A DNA stretch of 64,000 nt. It comes from Lota lota (lineage: Eukaryota; Chordata; Actinopteri; Gadiformes; Lotidae). The stretch's first letter is position 1. Every line of letters begins with the position of its first letter. A program made the translations under genes and the position numbers. Shown piece after piece: positions 33,060 through 44,719 of this stretch. A model generated the notes under the pieces. It saw nothing but the letters and a program-made list of their open reading frames with translations, did no database searches and was not told the origin of the DNA. Where the stretch lies: contig JACYXH010000748.1 in NCBI GenBank assembly GCA_026745465.1, positions 62,001-126,000 on the forward strand, given 5' to 3'.

Positions 33060-33660
33060 TCTGGTACTACTGCTCCCCATGCAGAGAGACTGACTGACTG
33101 ACCCCGCCCCTCTCCAAACCTATTGAACCGGTGGGCGGGGCTACACATAGCCCCGCCCGCGCGCGAGCCGCGTCTAGTGGGAGGGAACGCCTCTTCGTAA
33201 AGTCACACAAGCAGCAAGGGCGGCTTATTGTCAACGTGTGATCTATGTCGATGTGAAGGAAACCGCTGCAGCTTATTGGCCTTAGTGACAAGGGCGTGTT
33301 GTCACCAGATCGCTGTTTGGAATGGACGTCTGGGACTACTGCTCTCCGTGCTCTCACACATGCCCGGCCACGTTGTGGGAATCATGGGAAACTTGCTTTC
33401 CAGCCAATCACGTCATTTCACCCGCGTTGTACTCGTGAACCAATGTGCGCGGAAGGGGAACACGGGATGGGTTTGAAACCCGACACAAGCTGTACAACCG
33501 TCTCCTCCGTTTGGCTCGAGCCAGAGACCGTCCCACCTGTCACTCACTGGATCCTGTGGTCCAATCAAACGACCGCACGCGCTGCTCTCACCTCGCTCAT
33601 TAATAAAGTCAATCAAGCTTCAGCTTTGATCCCACCCCTTTGTACACCCCCGCTAAAAGC
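33060..33660. promoter_or_regulatory. CpG-rich promoter-like block
   Basis: A GC- and CpG-rich island with GC boxes (gggcggggc near 33130), inverted CCAAT motifs (ttattggcc near 33275; ccaatca near 33405 and 33562) and no convincing coding frame. It may be a promoter for an unseen gene or the GC-rich LTR/5' part of a mobile element. Confidence 0.35.
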
Positions 33661-34179
33661 AACAAGCTAACTGAACTTATGAAGCCCATGGTTTAGCTGA
33701 CTGTTTTTAAAGAGCAGTGCTTTTTTTTACATGGGTGATTAAATATGGTGTGATCTTCATATTGTATAGGTCATCGTTGTGTTTATTAGGAGAAAGAATA
33801 GGATATGAGAATAGATTAGTGTAATAAGTCTCATGGTGGTGAACGTGGCATAAGTAACAATAACTTGTGTTAAATGCTAAATGCTTCTCCTCAAGTGAAC
33901 CAGTGTTTAGTTGTCTTTTGTAGCGGTCTGAGCCGCCAGTACATCACGTTGATGCTGCTCATGAGGCAGTATCAGAAGTCAGCCTCTGAACCTCACACAG
34001 CACAGGTAGCGTGGATGTGGCCAACCAATGAGAAGAGACCAGCCGCGGGAACAACACGGCGGTAGCGTGCCCGCGCCTTCCGCGTTCCTTCAGCAGCTCG
34101 GATGGACTCATGGACACGCTCTTCTGCAGGCATTCTGCGGCATAAACCGTCACGCCACGTCCGTGTCAATAAAAAATCA

Positions 34180-34445
34180 GAGGGATTTTCAACACGAATA
34201 TCGTTATCAGCGATCTAATAGTGTGAAATATTGTCCAATGTCCGGTCTTTACACCAAGACTAATCTGAACCAAATCTATTTCAACCACCTATTTGGTTTT
34301 GAAGAAAACATCGTCCAACTAACATCACTGCGGTGCGCTATTAAACCTTCATTACCCTTTATAGGCTTATATAGTTATAGCAACCAATGAATGACAAAGA
34401 ATAAAGCTGTTGAGAACTCTTCTATTAAACCTTTATTACCCTTTG
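34180..34445 (+). repeat. Partial copy of palindrome arm
   Basis: Matches about 8000-8330 of the left arm in direct orientation (shared gtgaaatattgtccaatgtc, aaccaaat, atcgtccaactaacatcac and one 88-bp unit). It is a detached third copy, about 15 kb from the palindrome. Confidence 0.85.
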
Positions 34446-34519
34446 TATTCAGTAGAATAGGTACCTTCTCAGTACAATATGTATTCAGTAGAATAGGTGC
34501 ATTCTCTACAATATGTATT

Positions 34520-35400
34520 CAGTAGAATAGGTACATTCTCCTTACTCCTTCGCTCTCTCCCCCTCCTTCCCTCATTCTCTTCCCTTCCTCTCTCTCCCTC
34601 CCTCTCAGTGTCTCTCCTCTCTCTTCACCTCTTTTCCCCTCCCTCTCCCTCCTCTCTCTCCCACCTTCCCTCTTCCCCCCTCCCTCCCTCTCCCTCCCTC
34701 TCTCCTACAGTGAAGCTGACTGTCATCGATGTCTCTGTGTCAACAGCATTGGGCCTGTGCGTCACTCCGTCCACTGCCGCCACCTAGCGGCCGCCGGCTG
34801 CCACTTCTCCACGTGCTTCTGTTTACACACACTGCCAGCAATCACCAATCTACGCTCCCTATTTCTCCACCGCGCTTCCTAGCAGCCGGCGCCAGTTCGT
34901 TGTTACTCTCCACCCGGTAGTATCTTCGTTCCCTCAATCCTGACTCTCGTGATTCTCTCTCTCTGTCTCTGCCTGTCCCTAGCTTTCCCTCTTCCTGTGT
35001 CCAGCTTCCCTCCGGATTCCGGTACCTGCTGTGACCTTGGCCTGCCCGACCACCCGCCTATCGCCCAGCCCCTGTCCGCCTGACTGTCCACCTGCCGCCC
35101 AACTCTTGCCCGCCTGACCGCGACTAGCCCAGCCCCCGTCTGCTTCCCGTGAATAAATCCCTTTGAACCCTCCTTCGTCTCTGTGTCCTGCATTTGGGTC
35201 CCTCGTTCCGTACTATAACACTGTGTCTTCCATGTTCAGTTAAACTTCGTATCTCTCTCCCTCCCCCTCTCTCTTCCACATTCCCTCTTCCCCCCTCCAT
35301 CCCTCTTCCTCCCTCTCTCCTACAGTTAAGCTGACTATCATCGATGTCTCTGTGTCAACAGCATTGGGCCTGTGTCTTCCAATCTAAATGTTCAGTTAAA
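34520..35400 (+). repeat. TC-rich duplication with exon-like end, split by an LTR
   Basis: Two copies of a pyrimidine-rich tract end in the block ctcctacag followed by TGAAGCTGACTGTCATCGAT / TTAAGCTGACTATCATCGAT (34709 and 35324). The tract plus cag resembles a 3' splice site. The downstream block is open for about 19 codons in the second copy (LTVIDVSVSTALGLC-like) and then stops. No gene was identified. Confidence 0.5.
34758..35220 (+). mobile_element. Probable solo LTR or LTR-like insertion
   Basis: Comparison with the uninterrupted copy at 35340-35385 (gggcctgtgtcttcc) shows an insertion starting TGCGTCACTCC and ending TATAACA. CTG or CTGTG is repeated at both edges. It carries aataaatccc near 35152 as a possible polyadenylation signal. 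The exact target duplication, 3 or 5 bp, is ambiguous. Confidence 0.6.
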
Positions 35401-35676
35401 GTTCATATCTCTCTCCATCTCTCTGTCTCCTCTCCTCTTGTTCGTGCTTTATACACGTTTAATGATATCAAATTACAATCGACTACAGGAAGTAGAAAAT
35501 ATTGACAATGTGAAGTGTTCATTTAGATAACATAATAAAATGATTCTAAACCTTTTTGATTTCAATTCAAATTTACAAAAGTAGAATGGGACATAATAAT
35601 TGGAAAAGGAGCATTCTCTACAATGTGTATTTAGTAGAATAGCTACATTCTCAATCTGTATTGTACTGAATAATCT

Positions 35677-35686
35677 CTCTCTCTCT

Positions 35687-35720
<34 letters not shown>
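35677..35720 (+). repeat. (TC)n microsatellite
   Basis: About 44 bp of tctctctc directly before the GC-rich retroelement remnant. Confidence 0.95.
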
Positions 35721-35721
<1 letters not shown>

Positions 35722-36735
35722 CTGGCCCCGATGACGACATGGGGGCCGACCTGGAGGCCTGTTCCAGAGGACGGCCCCGACAGAGGCCTGGCCGGGGGGC
35801 CGGCGGCCCCACATCCTGGCCCCCCTCCTCGAGCCGGGACCTGACCCCGGACCGTGCCGGTCGGTACCCGGCGCTGAAGCGGGCGATCCTAGCGTACTAC
35901 GGACACAGCCTCGCCCACTACGTCGTCATTGGCCCCCCACCCCCCCCCCCACCCCCCCGCCGAGGTCGCCGACCCCCGCCCAGGGACCCCGAGAGGAATG
36001 TCGGAGACCCCACTCATAGGGAGAGACCGCCCCATCTTCCACCTGCTCAGGAGCCCTTAGCCGGGCCCCCGGCCCCCCGACCCCAGCTGAGGCCACGCGG
36101 CCGACCCGTCCCACCCGCCTGTGGCAAGTCATCCGGAGAGGGCGACAGCCCCGGGAGGGACGGTCCCACACCGCCGATGGGAGGGCCCCACCACACGGAC
36201 TCCACGGGGCCTCCCCCAGGCACCCCAGGCCCCAGACCCCGTGACCGCCACGAAACAGTCCGCCCCCACCCGGAGAGGCGGAGGGCTCCCCACTCACAGA
36301 GGTCTCTGACTTGGGGTGGGAGAGGGGGGGGGGGGACCGGCCCGGGCAGTTCACCACCGCCCAACTGCAGGACGACGCCCTGAAGCACGCCTGGAGCCAC
36401 GTCCTCGCCCGTGACGGCCAGGCCCGGGAGTCGGTGAGTAACCTACCCCACCCCCATTCCAGCACCAGGGCGGGCTTGCTTTATCGGGTAGTAGAGGGGG
36501 GGGGGGGGGGGGGAGCAGTGACCCAGCAGTTGGTGGTGCCCCCACCCCTACATGAGAAAAGTCCTTTACATGGCCCATTCCCATGTACTAGGGGCTCACC
36601 TAGGCATGGACTAGACTAGGGACACAATCCTAGAGCGGGTTTACTGGCCCGGGGTTAAGAGGGACGTCACTCAGCACTGTCAGGCGTGTCCGGAGTGCCA
36701 GCGCACCGCCCCGAGATTTGTCAATTCTTTATTGA
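35721..36735 (+). pseudogene. Degenerate LTR-retrotransposon internal fragment
   Basis: A very GC-rich stretch with a 214-codon open frame from 35739 that is proline/arginine-rich and has no recognisable domain. Downstream, about 36380-36730 contains, in shifted frames and with stops, pieces recalling Gypsy-type pol: a helix like LKHAWSHVLARDGQA and the integrase zinc-binding signature with H-x-C-x2-C spacing (VTQHCQACPECQ, about 36665-36700). Poly-G and poly-C runs break the frame. It is a dead fragment. Confidence 0.55.
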
Positions 36736-37178
36736 CAACTGTCAAAGGGATCAAACACAATAAAGCCCAAGAGCTTGTTTCCATTGTGGTCCTTTTGGGT
36801 GGAAGTGTATGTTATGTCTGTGTGTTTATGAATATATATATTAAAGAATACTGTGTGTGTGTGTGTTTAAAACATACTTCTTCTTTTTTTACTTTCGTTT
36901 CCTGAACCAGACTTCCTGTCCTCCCCTAACCACAGATGTTTCATAACAACCTGTGGCTCCCAACTTTAAACACAGATTAGCGTCTGGTTTGCATGAACAC
37001 TCGTATTTGAGCACTTTGTATGAGTCGATGTGTCCTCGTATATAACTAGAATCAATACGTTGGATGACAGTTACCATCACTGTGGAAAAGCCTCTCTGGT
37101 GATGGAACATTCCGACCACCCCCACGGCTGGTGAAGTGGTTCTGCCTTCTTAGAACTCATTATGCTTCCTGTAACACA

Positions 37179-37218
<40 letters not shown>

Positions 37219-37415
37219 TGTGATCTTATCTTGTCAAGAGGAAACCACTAACGTTTCCCCCACAGCATCTAACATTGTGTTGTTTGACTCATCATGTCCA
37301 CTCTGACTGCACAGTGACTTAATGCTTCACTTTGTTTCTATTGGTTGATGCCCGGGCCTTGGAAGACAAGTTACTTTTTCAACAAATTAGCGTTGAATTT
37401 GTATTTATTTAACAA

Positions 37416-37466
<51 letters not shown>

Positions 37467-37550
37467 AGTGTAATGAAACAAGAAAGTACAATGATCAAAA
37501 GTCTAACCTGTAAAACACTTTCATAAACACCATGGATCAAACCAGGAAAC
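36736..37550. other. No gene seen; CA microsatellites
   Basis: AT-rich sequence with CA tracts at about 37175-37215 and 37418-37465. No coding region or known element was recognised. Confidence 0.6.
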
Positions 37551-38035
37551 AGACCAGGAACAATAATGGATGTCTGTTGAAGTCATTCAAATAATCAATA
37601 CTTAATCAGAATCAGAATTTGCTTTATTGTCAACGAAGTATAACACGTTCAAGGAATTTGTCTTGGTATTTGGTGCAAGCAATAACATCAACAAATATGA
37701 AAATAGAAACATTTACAATTAGAAATAATATATAAAATATGAACAGACTATATAAAAAAGACAGAATATACAGAGTATGTTTTAAAAATGTAGCTGTACA
37801 GTTGTGCAGGAATGTGCAAAATATGACCATGGAATGTGCTAATGTTCACAATATTAAGTTGAACAAAATGTGCAATGTGTGAGAAACTAAAAGATGAAAG
37901 CCTGTGTATCGCTGCACCTGTCCTCCACACTTCACATACCTCCACCCAACGCTGAACACCAACTTAATGGTGTGGAAATGCAAGACGCAGTGTAGTGACA
38001 ACAAGTGTGTCTCCAATTCTCATAGCTTTTATAGA
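37550..38035 (+). repeat. Another partial copy of the palindrome arm, interrupted
   Basis: 37565-37605 and 37895-38015 match the left arm at about 7285-7325 and 7360-7490 (shared cgctgcacctgtcctccaca and gcagtgtagtgacaac). Between them lies ~290 bp starting cagaatcagaatttgcttta, a start seen in dispersed fish repeats of uncertain class. Confidence 0.65.
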
Positions 38036-38619
38036 TTTGAACTCTGGAGACATCTTAAACACGCTTTGCACATCCCGTCATGACAAAACCCGCATCAATA
38101 AACATGATGTAGAAGCATTTCACTGATTCTAAAGGTGAACTGCATGTGATTGACGCGTTTCAGCGTGTGGAACAAACGCAGCAGCGTTTAGTGGAGCAGT
38201 GAACATGCAGCAGCGAGTCGGCCTGACGACGGAGAATCCTTCTCAGCAGCTCCAGTAGGTGTGTGCGTAATCCCTGCTCGTTTCTATTGGTCCGCAGTTA
38301 GGGCTCCGCAGTAAAGCATATAAAAGCACGGAGCCAAAGACACACTCAGCGGTCCAAGGCGCAAGCCCATAAGGCGAAGCCTAGATGAAATACAACAGAT
38401 GTGTTTATTGCCGCTACGCTCGCTGCAGGAACGCGCCCCGGCGTGCATGCGCACATTGCACACACGAGCAGCAGAGCTATGAGAGCAGCAGACAGCGGAT
38501 TCAGTCAGAGTAGGAAGTAGAGGCGCAAGCAGCATTGTGTGTGTGTGTGTGCGTGTGCGCGCGCGCGCGGCTGTGTCTGCGCGTGGCTGTGTCTGTGAGC
38601 GTGTCAGAAGGCTACCGAG

Positions 38620-38712
38620 GGGGCGGGCCCGAGCCTGGAGCTCTGTATAAAGACCCCTCGCTCTTGTTCAGGAAACGGAAGTTTACGGAAATCAAACAGA
38701 CGAAGGGACGAC
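38620..38712 (+). promoter_or_regulatory. Core promoter of the TRIM-like gene
   Basis: A GC box (gggggcgggcc, about 38618) is followed by a TATA box (tgtataaaga, about 38645) and then by GGAAACGGAAGTTTACGGAA (about 38672), which is close to an interferon-stimulated response element with one departure from GAAANNGAAA. An ATG that opens an in-frame leader exon follows at 38713. Confidence 0.55.
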
Positions 38713-40503
38713 ATGACGAAGAGACGACGTGAACGCGTTAGCCTCTCCGGAGACGAAGAACAAGACGTTTTAAAGCAGAGAGCCGGGACAGAAACATTCC
38801 AAGGTGGGTCCAACACATTGAACCTCTAACCCTCATTGTTGCCGTCCTGTCTGCAGGGCGCCATGTTGTACTGTAGCGTTAGCCCCACACGGGTCTCCTG
38901 CGCTCCGTGTGAACACGTGATGTTGATGCTTAGCGAAACCAACCTTCACGTGCTCTATTGTGTCGCCTCGTCGGATTCCACCAGCGCGTGCTCGGTGCTC
39001 GGCGTCCTGTTTGGAGCGCGGCGCCACACGCGGGGCCGCGCTCTGTACGCTTTGGTTGAACCCGACCAGCCGAGGCCAACACAGGACTTTAACAAAGTTA
39101 GTTTGGTGTTAAAGCATTAGTGCGTTCTTCACGAGGAGGACGCGTGCGTGAGTAGGGATGGCTCCCGAATCCGGGAGTTAACCGGGGCCCCTGGGGGTGG
39201 CCCCATGATACTATTACACACCGTAGTATATAAAGTGTAATCTATTCTAAGTATCGATGAGCTCCGACGTACCCGGCGCTGCAAGCGGTATTTGAGGAAC
39301 AAAGGAAATAGATTTACTTCTTGGTGATCGTTCATCCAGGAAAAAAAGCAGATCTTCCTTCAGAAGAACTGTTCAGATAAGGCTTCAGGCCTTTTTGAGG
39401 CCCAGCTGCATGCAGACCCCATCCCTGTTGCTCTATGCCACTGTCTTTTATTTTTATTTTCTCTTGTTTATTTATTTCTTTTTGTTTATCACATTTCAAT
39501 TCTCTCTATATTATAGTCTATAATAGTTATATATTCAAAACCTGTGTACGGTGTTGCTGTTGAAGAAAGATGTCTTGTTCTTAACTTGTCTTATTCTTAA
39601 CACATTATTACATGTATACAACATATAACCTATAGTTAAAACTGTAATTTAATTTTCATAATTTTTATTTCTAGGAATGGCGTCCAATTCTTCGTGGTCT
39701 GAGGATAACTTTTCATGTCCCATCTGTCTGAATGTGTTCAACAGCCCAGTCACCACACCATGTGGACACAACTTCTGCAGAACCTGTATTACAAGGTTCT
39801 GGGATGGCCAAGTCCAGTACAAATGTCCTGTTTGTAACAAACTTCCAGACAAGACCTGATTTACAGGTCAATACCTTCATATCAGAGATGGCTGATCAGT
39901 TTAGAAGGTCTGTACGAGTCACAGAGCAGCCTTGTGTTGAACCAGGAGAAGTTCCCTGTGATGTCTGTACTGGGACCCAGCTGAAGGCTGTGAAGTCCTG
40001 CCTAGTGTGTTTTACCTCTTACTGCCAAACCCACCTGGAGCCACATCAGAGAGTCGCAGGCCTGAAGAGACATCGGCTGGTTGAGCCTATGGACCGTCTA
40101 GAAGACAGGATGTGTAAGAAAGACGACCGACTTCTGGAGCTCTTCTGCCAGACTGAACAGGTGTGTGTGTGTCAGTTCTGCACAGAGGGTGACCACAGGT
40201 CCCATCCTGTTGTACCTCTAAAGGAGGAATATGAAGTGAAGATGGCCCAGCTGGGGAAGATAGAGTCTGAAGTTCAGCAGATGATCCAGGAGAGAAAACT
40301 AAAGATTCAGGAGATTGCAGACACAGTGGACCGCAGCAAAGCAGACGCAGACAGAGAGATAGCTGATGGTGTTGAAGTTGAAGACCTCATCAAAGAGCTG
40401 GAGCAGGAAATAAAAGATCTGACCAATAGAAGCTCAGAGGTGAAGCAGCTCTCACACACTGAAGACCACCTCCACGTCCTCCAGACCTTCAGATCTGTCA
40501 AAT
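38713..40503 (+). pseudogene. finTRIM-like RING/B-box/coiled-coil gene, frameshifted
   Basis: Exon 1 (38713-38803, 91 nt) encodes a basic/acidic 30-aa leader, MTKRRRERVSLSGDEEQD and on, and ends at a GT donor in phase 1. Exon 2 (39675-40503) follows a good acceptor (atttctag) and joins in frame so that the internal Met of MASNSSWSEDN comes next. The RING is complete (C14, C17, C29, H31, C34, C37, C50, C53 from that Met). A 2-nt loss (or 1-nt gain) near 39840-39850 shifts the frame straight after the RING. The other frame then carries two B-box segments (CDVC...C..HLEPH; CKKDDRLLELFCQTEQVCVC) and a coiled coil ending LSHTEDHLHVLQTF. The coiled coil seems short by roughly 30 residues against usual finTRIMs. 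TRIMs are E3 ubiquitin ligases in antiviral signalling. Exon 2 ends in phase 1 before gtaaat, compatible with the B30.2 exon at 47513. It is a pseudogene unless the shift is a sequencing error. Confidence 0.7.
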
Positions 40504-41009
40504 GTAAATTCAATATTCCAATATTCTTTATATGTATATATATTTTTTACATTAGAACTAAATTAAGCATGTAACTAGAAAATGCATTTCCTGAAGAAAG
40601 TGCGGTGAGTGCTGCAGTGTAAAGTGAGGTTGAAAACATGTTTTATAAAGCTACATAGTTTAAGACATATGGAAAAGTTAAATAGCTGAACTCAATTTAA
40701 ATATTTTAACAGAGTTTAAAATATGTATGGAGTAAGTGTAATAATGTAAACATACAAACCATTAAAAAATGTCAAATAGTTGGACTATAAGAGTTAAAAC
40801 AAATAGCTAAACTAAAATGATGAAGCTTGAAATGTTTGAATCAAGTCAGTGTAACCGTCAAGTAAGAAAAAGAAGAATAAGATAGTGTTAATAGTGTTAA
40901 AACCCTAACCCTAGTGTTAACACACTAGTGTGTGGCATTACTACATTAGCTTATGGCTTAGTCATAATAGTAGGCTCTAAATGACACATGACACTGGAAT
41001 ATCTGTTAA

Positions 41010-41856
41010 TGGCGGTTCAATGCGATCAAACACGACTTGATAACAACACATAATTTATGGTTGTAACTTTACAATTTGACTTAACAATGAGAGCTCGAAC
41101 ACCGGCGGTGCCACACAGCTGCACTATAACTTCCAGCACTGCTCAAAACCTTGGCTCATCACAGAGCCATTACCACTCATTATATTAAACACAGAACAAG
41201 ACCTAAAATCACCACAGAGCCATTACCACTCATTATATTAAACACAGAACAAGACCTAAAAAACATCACAGACCCATTACCGCTCCTTATATTAAACACA
41301 GAACAAGACCTAAAATCACCACAGAGCCATTACCACTCATTATATTAAACACAGAACAAGACCTAAAATCACCACAGAGCCATTACCACTCCTTATATTA
41401 AACACAGAACAAGACCTAAAATCATCACAGAGCCATTACCACTCATTATATTAAACACAGAACAAGACCTTAAATCATCACAGAGCCATTACCACTCATT
41501 ATATTAAACACAGAACAAGACCTAAAATCATCACAGAGCCATTACCACTCATTATATTAAACACAGAACAAGACCTAAAATCACCACAGAGCCATTACCA
41601 CTCATTATATTAAACACAGAACAAGACCTAAAATCACCACAGAGCCATTACAACTCATTATATTAAACACAGAACAATACCTTAAATCATCACAGAGCCA
41701 TTACCACTCATTATATTAAACACAGAACAAGACCTAAAATCATAACAGAGCCATTACCGCTCCTTATATTAAACACCGAACAACAGCTCATCAGTACCGA
41801 ACCCAAAACCGTGATATGAAGCGAACCGGGAATTTTGTGAACTGTTACACCCCTAG
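41010..41856 (-). mobile_element. Nonautonomous hAT-like element containing a 53-bp repeat array
   Basis: The minus-strand sequence starts CTAGGGGTGTAACAGTTCAC at about 41856, a start common to fish hAT-derived elements, and runs into a tandem array. The far end near 41010 was not defined. No transposase frame lies inside. Confidence 0.5.
41150..41790 (+). repeat. 53-bp tandem repeat, about 12 copies
   Basis: The unit is catcacagagccattaccac, tcattatattaaacacagaa, caagacctaaaat, with a few substitutions per copy (for example gctcctta for actcatta). Confidence 0.95.
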
Positions 41857-42221
41857 TTTTTGTAGATTGCATGATGTGAAAAATGAAGTTTAAGTATATT
41901 TGCATTTAGCTTCTACCGGAAGCAGGCAAACAGCCATGTATGAAGAACCTAGCCTCAAACCTCAGACTTGTTCTCAAAAACTATAACTTGTATAAGTTGG
42001 ACACACTCAGGATCAGTAGAAGTAGACAAACGCGAGGATGTCCAACATGTGTCTGTCCCTTGAAGAGAGAAATATAGATCAACTTACAACAAAGAATAAC
42101 TTAATTAACATTGTTTTTTAGTCTGTAACAGAAAAGACTAAAAGTGCATCAATTTGCCTGAAATAAAAAATGCAATCCTTATTTAAACTGTAGGTCATTT
42201 AATCCTGACTGTAAGTCAGGA

Positions 42222-44585
42222 TTAATGGCTACAATGAGCACGTTTTGCAGTGCACAGCTTTTCGAAGTGGGGTTTGAAGCATGATACTGCAACTCTCAAC
42301 TCCTGCTCAATGTTTAGCTGGGACCTGTACTTGGTCTTCAGTGCAGCAACAGCAGAGAAGCCAGTCTCACAAAGATAATATGTTGCAAAAGGAAGAAGAA
42401 TGCCCATGGCCCTCTGCCCTAAGAGTGGATACTGCCTCTCTACACTCAGACAGAATTCACTCAGTGTCTGTGATGTGAACCACATTCTCAATGTGGAGTC
42501 AGACGTCATATCAATGAACTGGTCCTCCTCTGCAGAGCTGAAACCAGTTGGAGCTGGTGCATTGAAAGGATCTCTCACCCAGTCATATTGGGAACTGTTT
42601 TCAGGGAAGTACTTTTTAAAGAATCCCATCAGTGATGAAATATGCTCCTTAATATATGGAATCACTGAGGTGGCATCATAGTCAGTAGTGTCAACAAATT
42701 CATGCAGGTTCTCGAATGAATCAGTATTTCCTTCATCAAGTCGCCTGCCCCACATTGCAAGCTTTCAAGTGAAAGAGCTGATCTTGTCTGTGACCTGAGG
42801 GAGGTGTTTATCTTTCTCTTGAAGCTGTAGATTTAGTTCATTTAGCTTTCCAAATATGTCACTCAGGTAGGCCAGTTTTGCCAGGAAGTTCTCATCACTA
42901 AATCTTTCTGCGAGGTCATACTTGTGCTCCTGCTCCGAAAACATTCTTATCTGCTCTCTGAGCTCAAAAACTCGGGACAAGACTTTTCCTCGTGACAACC
43001 ACCTTGCTTCACTGTGAAACAGCACAGCTTGATGTTCAGCTCCCATCTCCTCACAGATAGCAGAGAAGACTCTTGTTTTTAGTGGTCTGGTCTTTATAAA
43101 ATTGACTACACCTACAATGTCAGTCATAACCTCACTTAATTCAGAGGAAAGGTGCCTTGATGCCAGTGCTTCTCTGTGTATAACACAGTGTGTCCACTCA
43201 GCATTAGGTGAGGCCTTCTTGATGAGTGCCCCAAGTCCTTTTCTCATCCCTGCCATGGTCTGTGCACCATCACTGCAAACACCAATGCAGTTCTCCCACT
43301 TTAGCCCATTCTCAGTCAGGAAGCAGTCCAGCATTTTGAATAGCTCTTCAGCTGTGGCTCTGTCTCTGACATATTTACAAAAAAGTAGATCCTCACACAG
43401 AGTTTGTCATGTCAAAACGTACATAAGCGATAAAGAAACAGTCTTTGTTGCTGTCAGTTGCTTCATCGAACTGTAAGGCAAAACGTTTGTCTTTGAGTTT
43501 ATCTACCAGCTGTTCTTTAAGATCGTCAGCAATGTCATTTATACGTCTGGCGACAGTGTCATTGGACAGAGGGATCGTTTTTATTTTTGCAGCACTTGCG
43601 TCATCCAGCATGACAGAGACCATGTCTAATGCTGCAGGCAGTATCAGCTCCTCTGCTATGGAGTGTTTTTTTTTGCACTGAGCAATTTGGTACGCCACCT
43701 TATATGATGCTAACAGTGCTCGTTGGTTTACTGAAGTATTGTGCAAGTTTTTCGTTGAAAAAACTCAAGCGGCTTATCAGCGTGATTGGGGTGTAATGTC
43801 TTTAAGTGACGCCTGTCATAGCAAATTAGACAACTGGTGGCTGGCTCGATTTAAAAGGCTAAGACAAATGGATATCCGTAGTTGGTTTATTTCATATGCT
43901 GCAGCATACAAAGACGCAGTTTCAAAGGCAACTCCATACAGGACAGAGTTCTCGAGAAAAAGGCGCCCCGAGCAAAGGAGGGAACCCCTTTTTGTAGAGT
44001 GGAGCAAACAACATGTAAAGATAACACTAGATGACGCCATCATCCATAACTGGTTCAATGCATAGCTAAGGCCACACCCCTGGTCGTAGCTCAGCATATA
44101 TGGCGCCACCTATTATTTATGGCGGGTACAACGTACGGTCAGAGTAACGCATGATTTAAGGAGACACAATGTTTAGGAAGAGGAGCTTGCCCAGGACGTT
44201 CTCCCAGGAGAACATAAACAATGTTTAGGGAGAGGAAAAACATGCAACTGTGGGGAGTTAGATAGTTAAAAAGATATATAGGCTACTATGGTGTGCACAT
44301 AACGACTTGAGCGCTTAAACCAACTAGTTTAAGCAAGCTAACTTGGGAATAGGGCCTGAAGTCATTTTTCCACCACACGCCTTAATTTATTTGGCTTCAT
44401 ACTGTCCACTGCCAACATTTTTAGACACAGGAAACATACCGGTCTTTCCTCGTCTCCCACCGTAGTCACAGTGAAGCCAAGCGCTACATACGCTTCGTCA
44501 TATTTCCTCGTCTTAGCTTTCGGGAGACTTACGTTTGTCTCATTATCTCCGTCTTTCTTTTCATCCCTGTTAAATATTTTTCCAT
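42222..44585 (-). pseudogene. hAT-superfamily transposase (ZBED5/SCAND3-like), inactivated
   Basis: The minus strand encodes a hAT-type transposase resembling ZBED5-like proteins of vertebrate genomes. From the N-terminus: a BED zinc finger (C-x2-C in PVCFLCLKML, with the HLKTLH half beyond an insertion), a helical segment, the first catalytic-type Asp in QFDEATDSNKD, a second in CSDGAQTMAGMRKG, EARWLSRGKVLSRV, and a dimerisation-type C-terminus with ATYYLCETGFSAV and CFKPHFEKLC. It is broken at least four ways: a frameshift just after the start codon (near 44560), the solo LTR 43814-44377 in the BED finger, a 2-nt frameshift near 43400, and an in-frame TGA at 42765-42767. It lies antisense to the supposed TRIM intron. 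A TIR-like end is at about 44750-44773. Confidence 0.85.
43814..44377 (-). mobile_element. Solo LTR, family A, inside the hAT gene
   Basis: On the minus strand it starts TGTGGTGGAAAAATGAC (44377 downward) and ends in TATGACA (43814), with the 4-bp repeat CGCC on both sides (43810-43813 and 44378-44381). It aligns along its length with the + strand solo LTR at 95-589, including the conserved cggatatccatttgtcttag block. It is a clean, datable insertion into coding sequence. Confidence 0.85.
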
Positions 44586-44719
44586 GGTGTCTCTTAAGAG
44601 TTTGTTATCTGCACTTCATATCACCTGCTCTGTGCTGTGTGCTCTTGTTCGGTGCAAAAAAAACCTTCTCCCTGCGGCAAAGAAAAGCATTGTTCCCCGG
44701 GGTCACACTCGCCCCCCCT

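Noticed and set aside
35739..36383. 214-codon Pro/Arg-rich frame as a novel gene
   Set aside because: The length is explained by very high GC content, which lacks stops; retroelement pieces lie downstream, so it is treated as part of a dead retroelement.
41150..41790. Regularly spaced 53-bp repeats resembling a CRISPR array
   Set aside because: The whole unit is repeated with no variable spacers, in a eukaryotic context, next to a hAT-type end; it is an ordinary tandem repeat.
41963..41985. Possible left terminal repeat of the dead hAT gene (CAGACTTGTTCTCAAAAACT)
   Set aside because: It only partly resembles the right-hand TIR, and the neighbouring 8 bases do not match those beyond 44773.
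43102..43681. Plus-strand frames over the hAT transposase
   Set aside because: They lie opposite the recognised hAT coding regions and have no own features.
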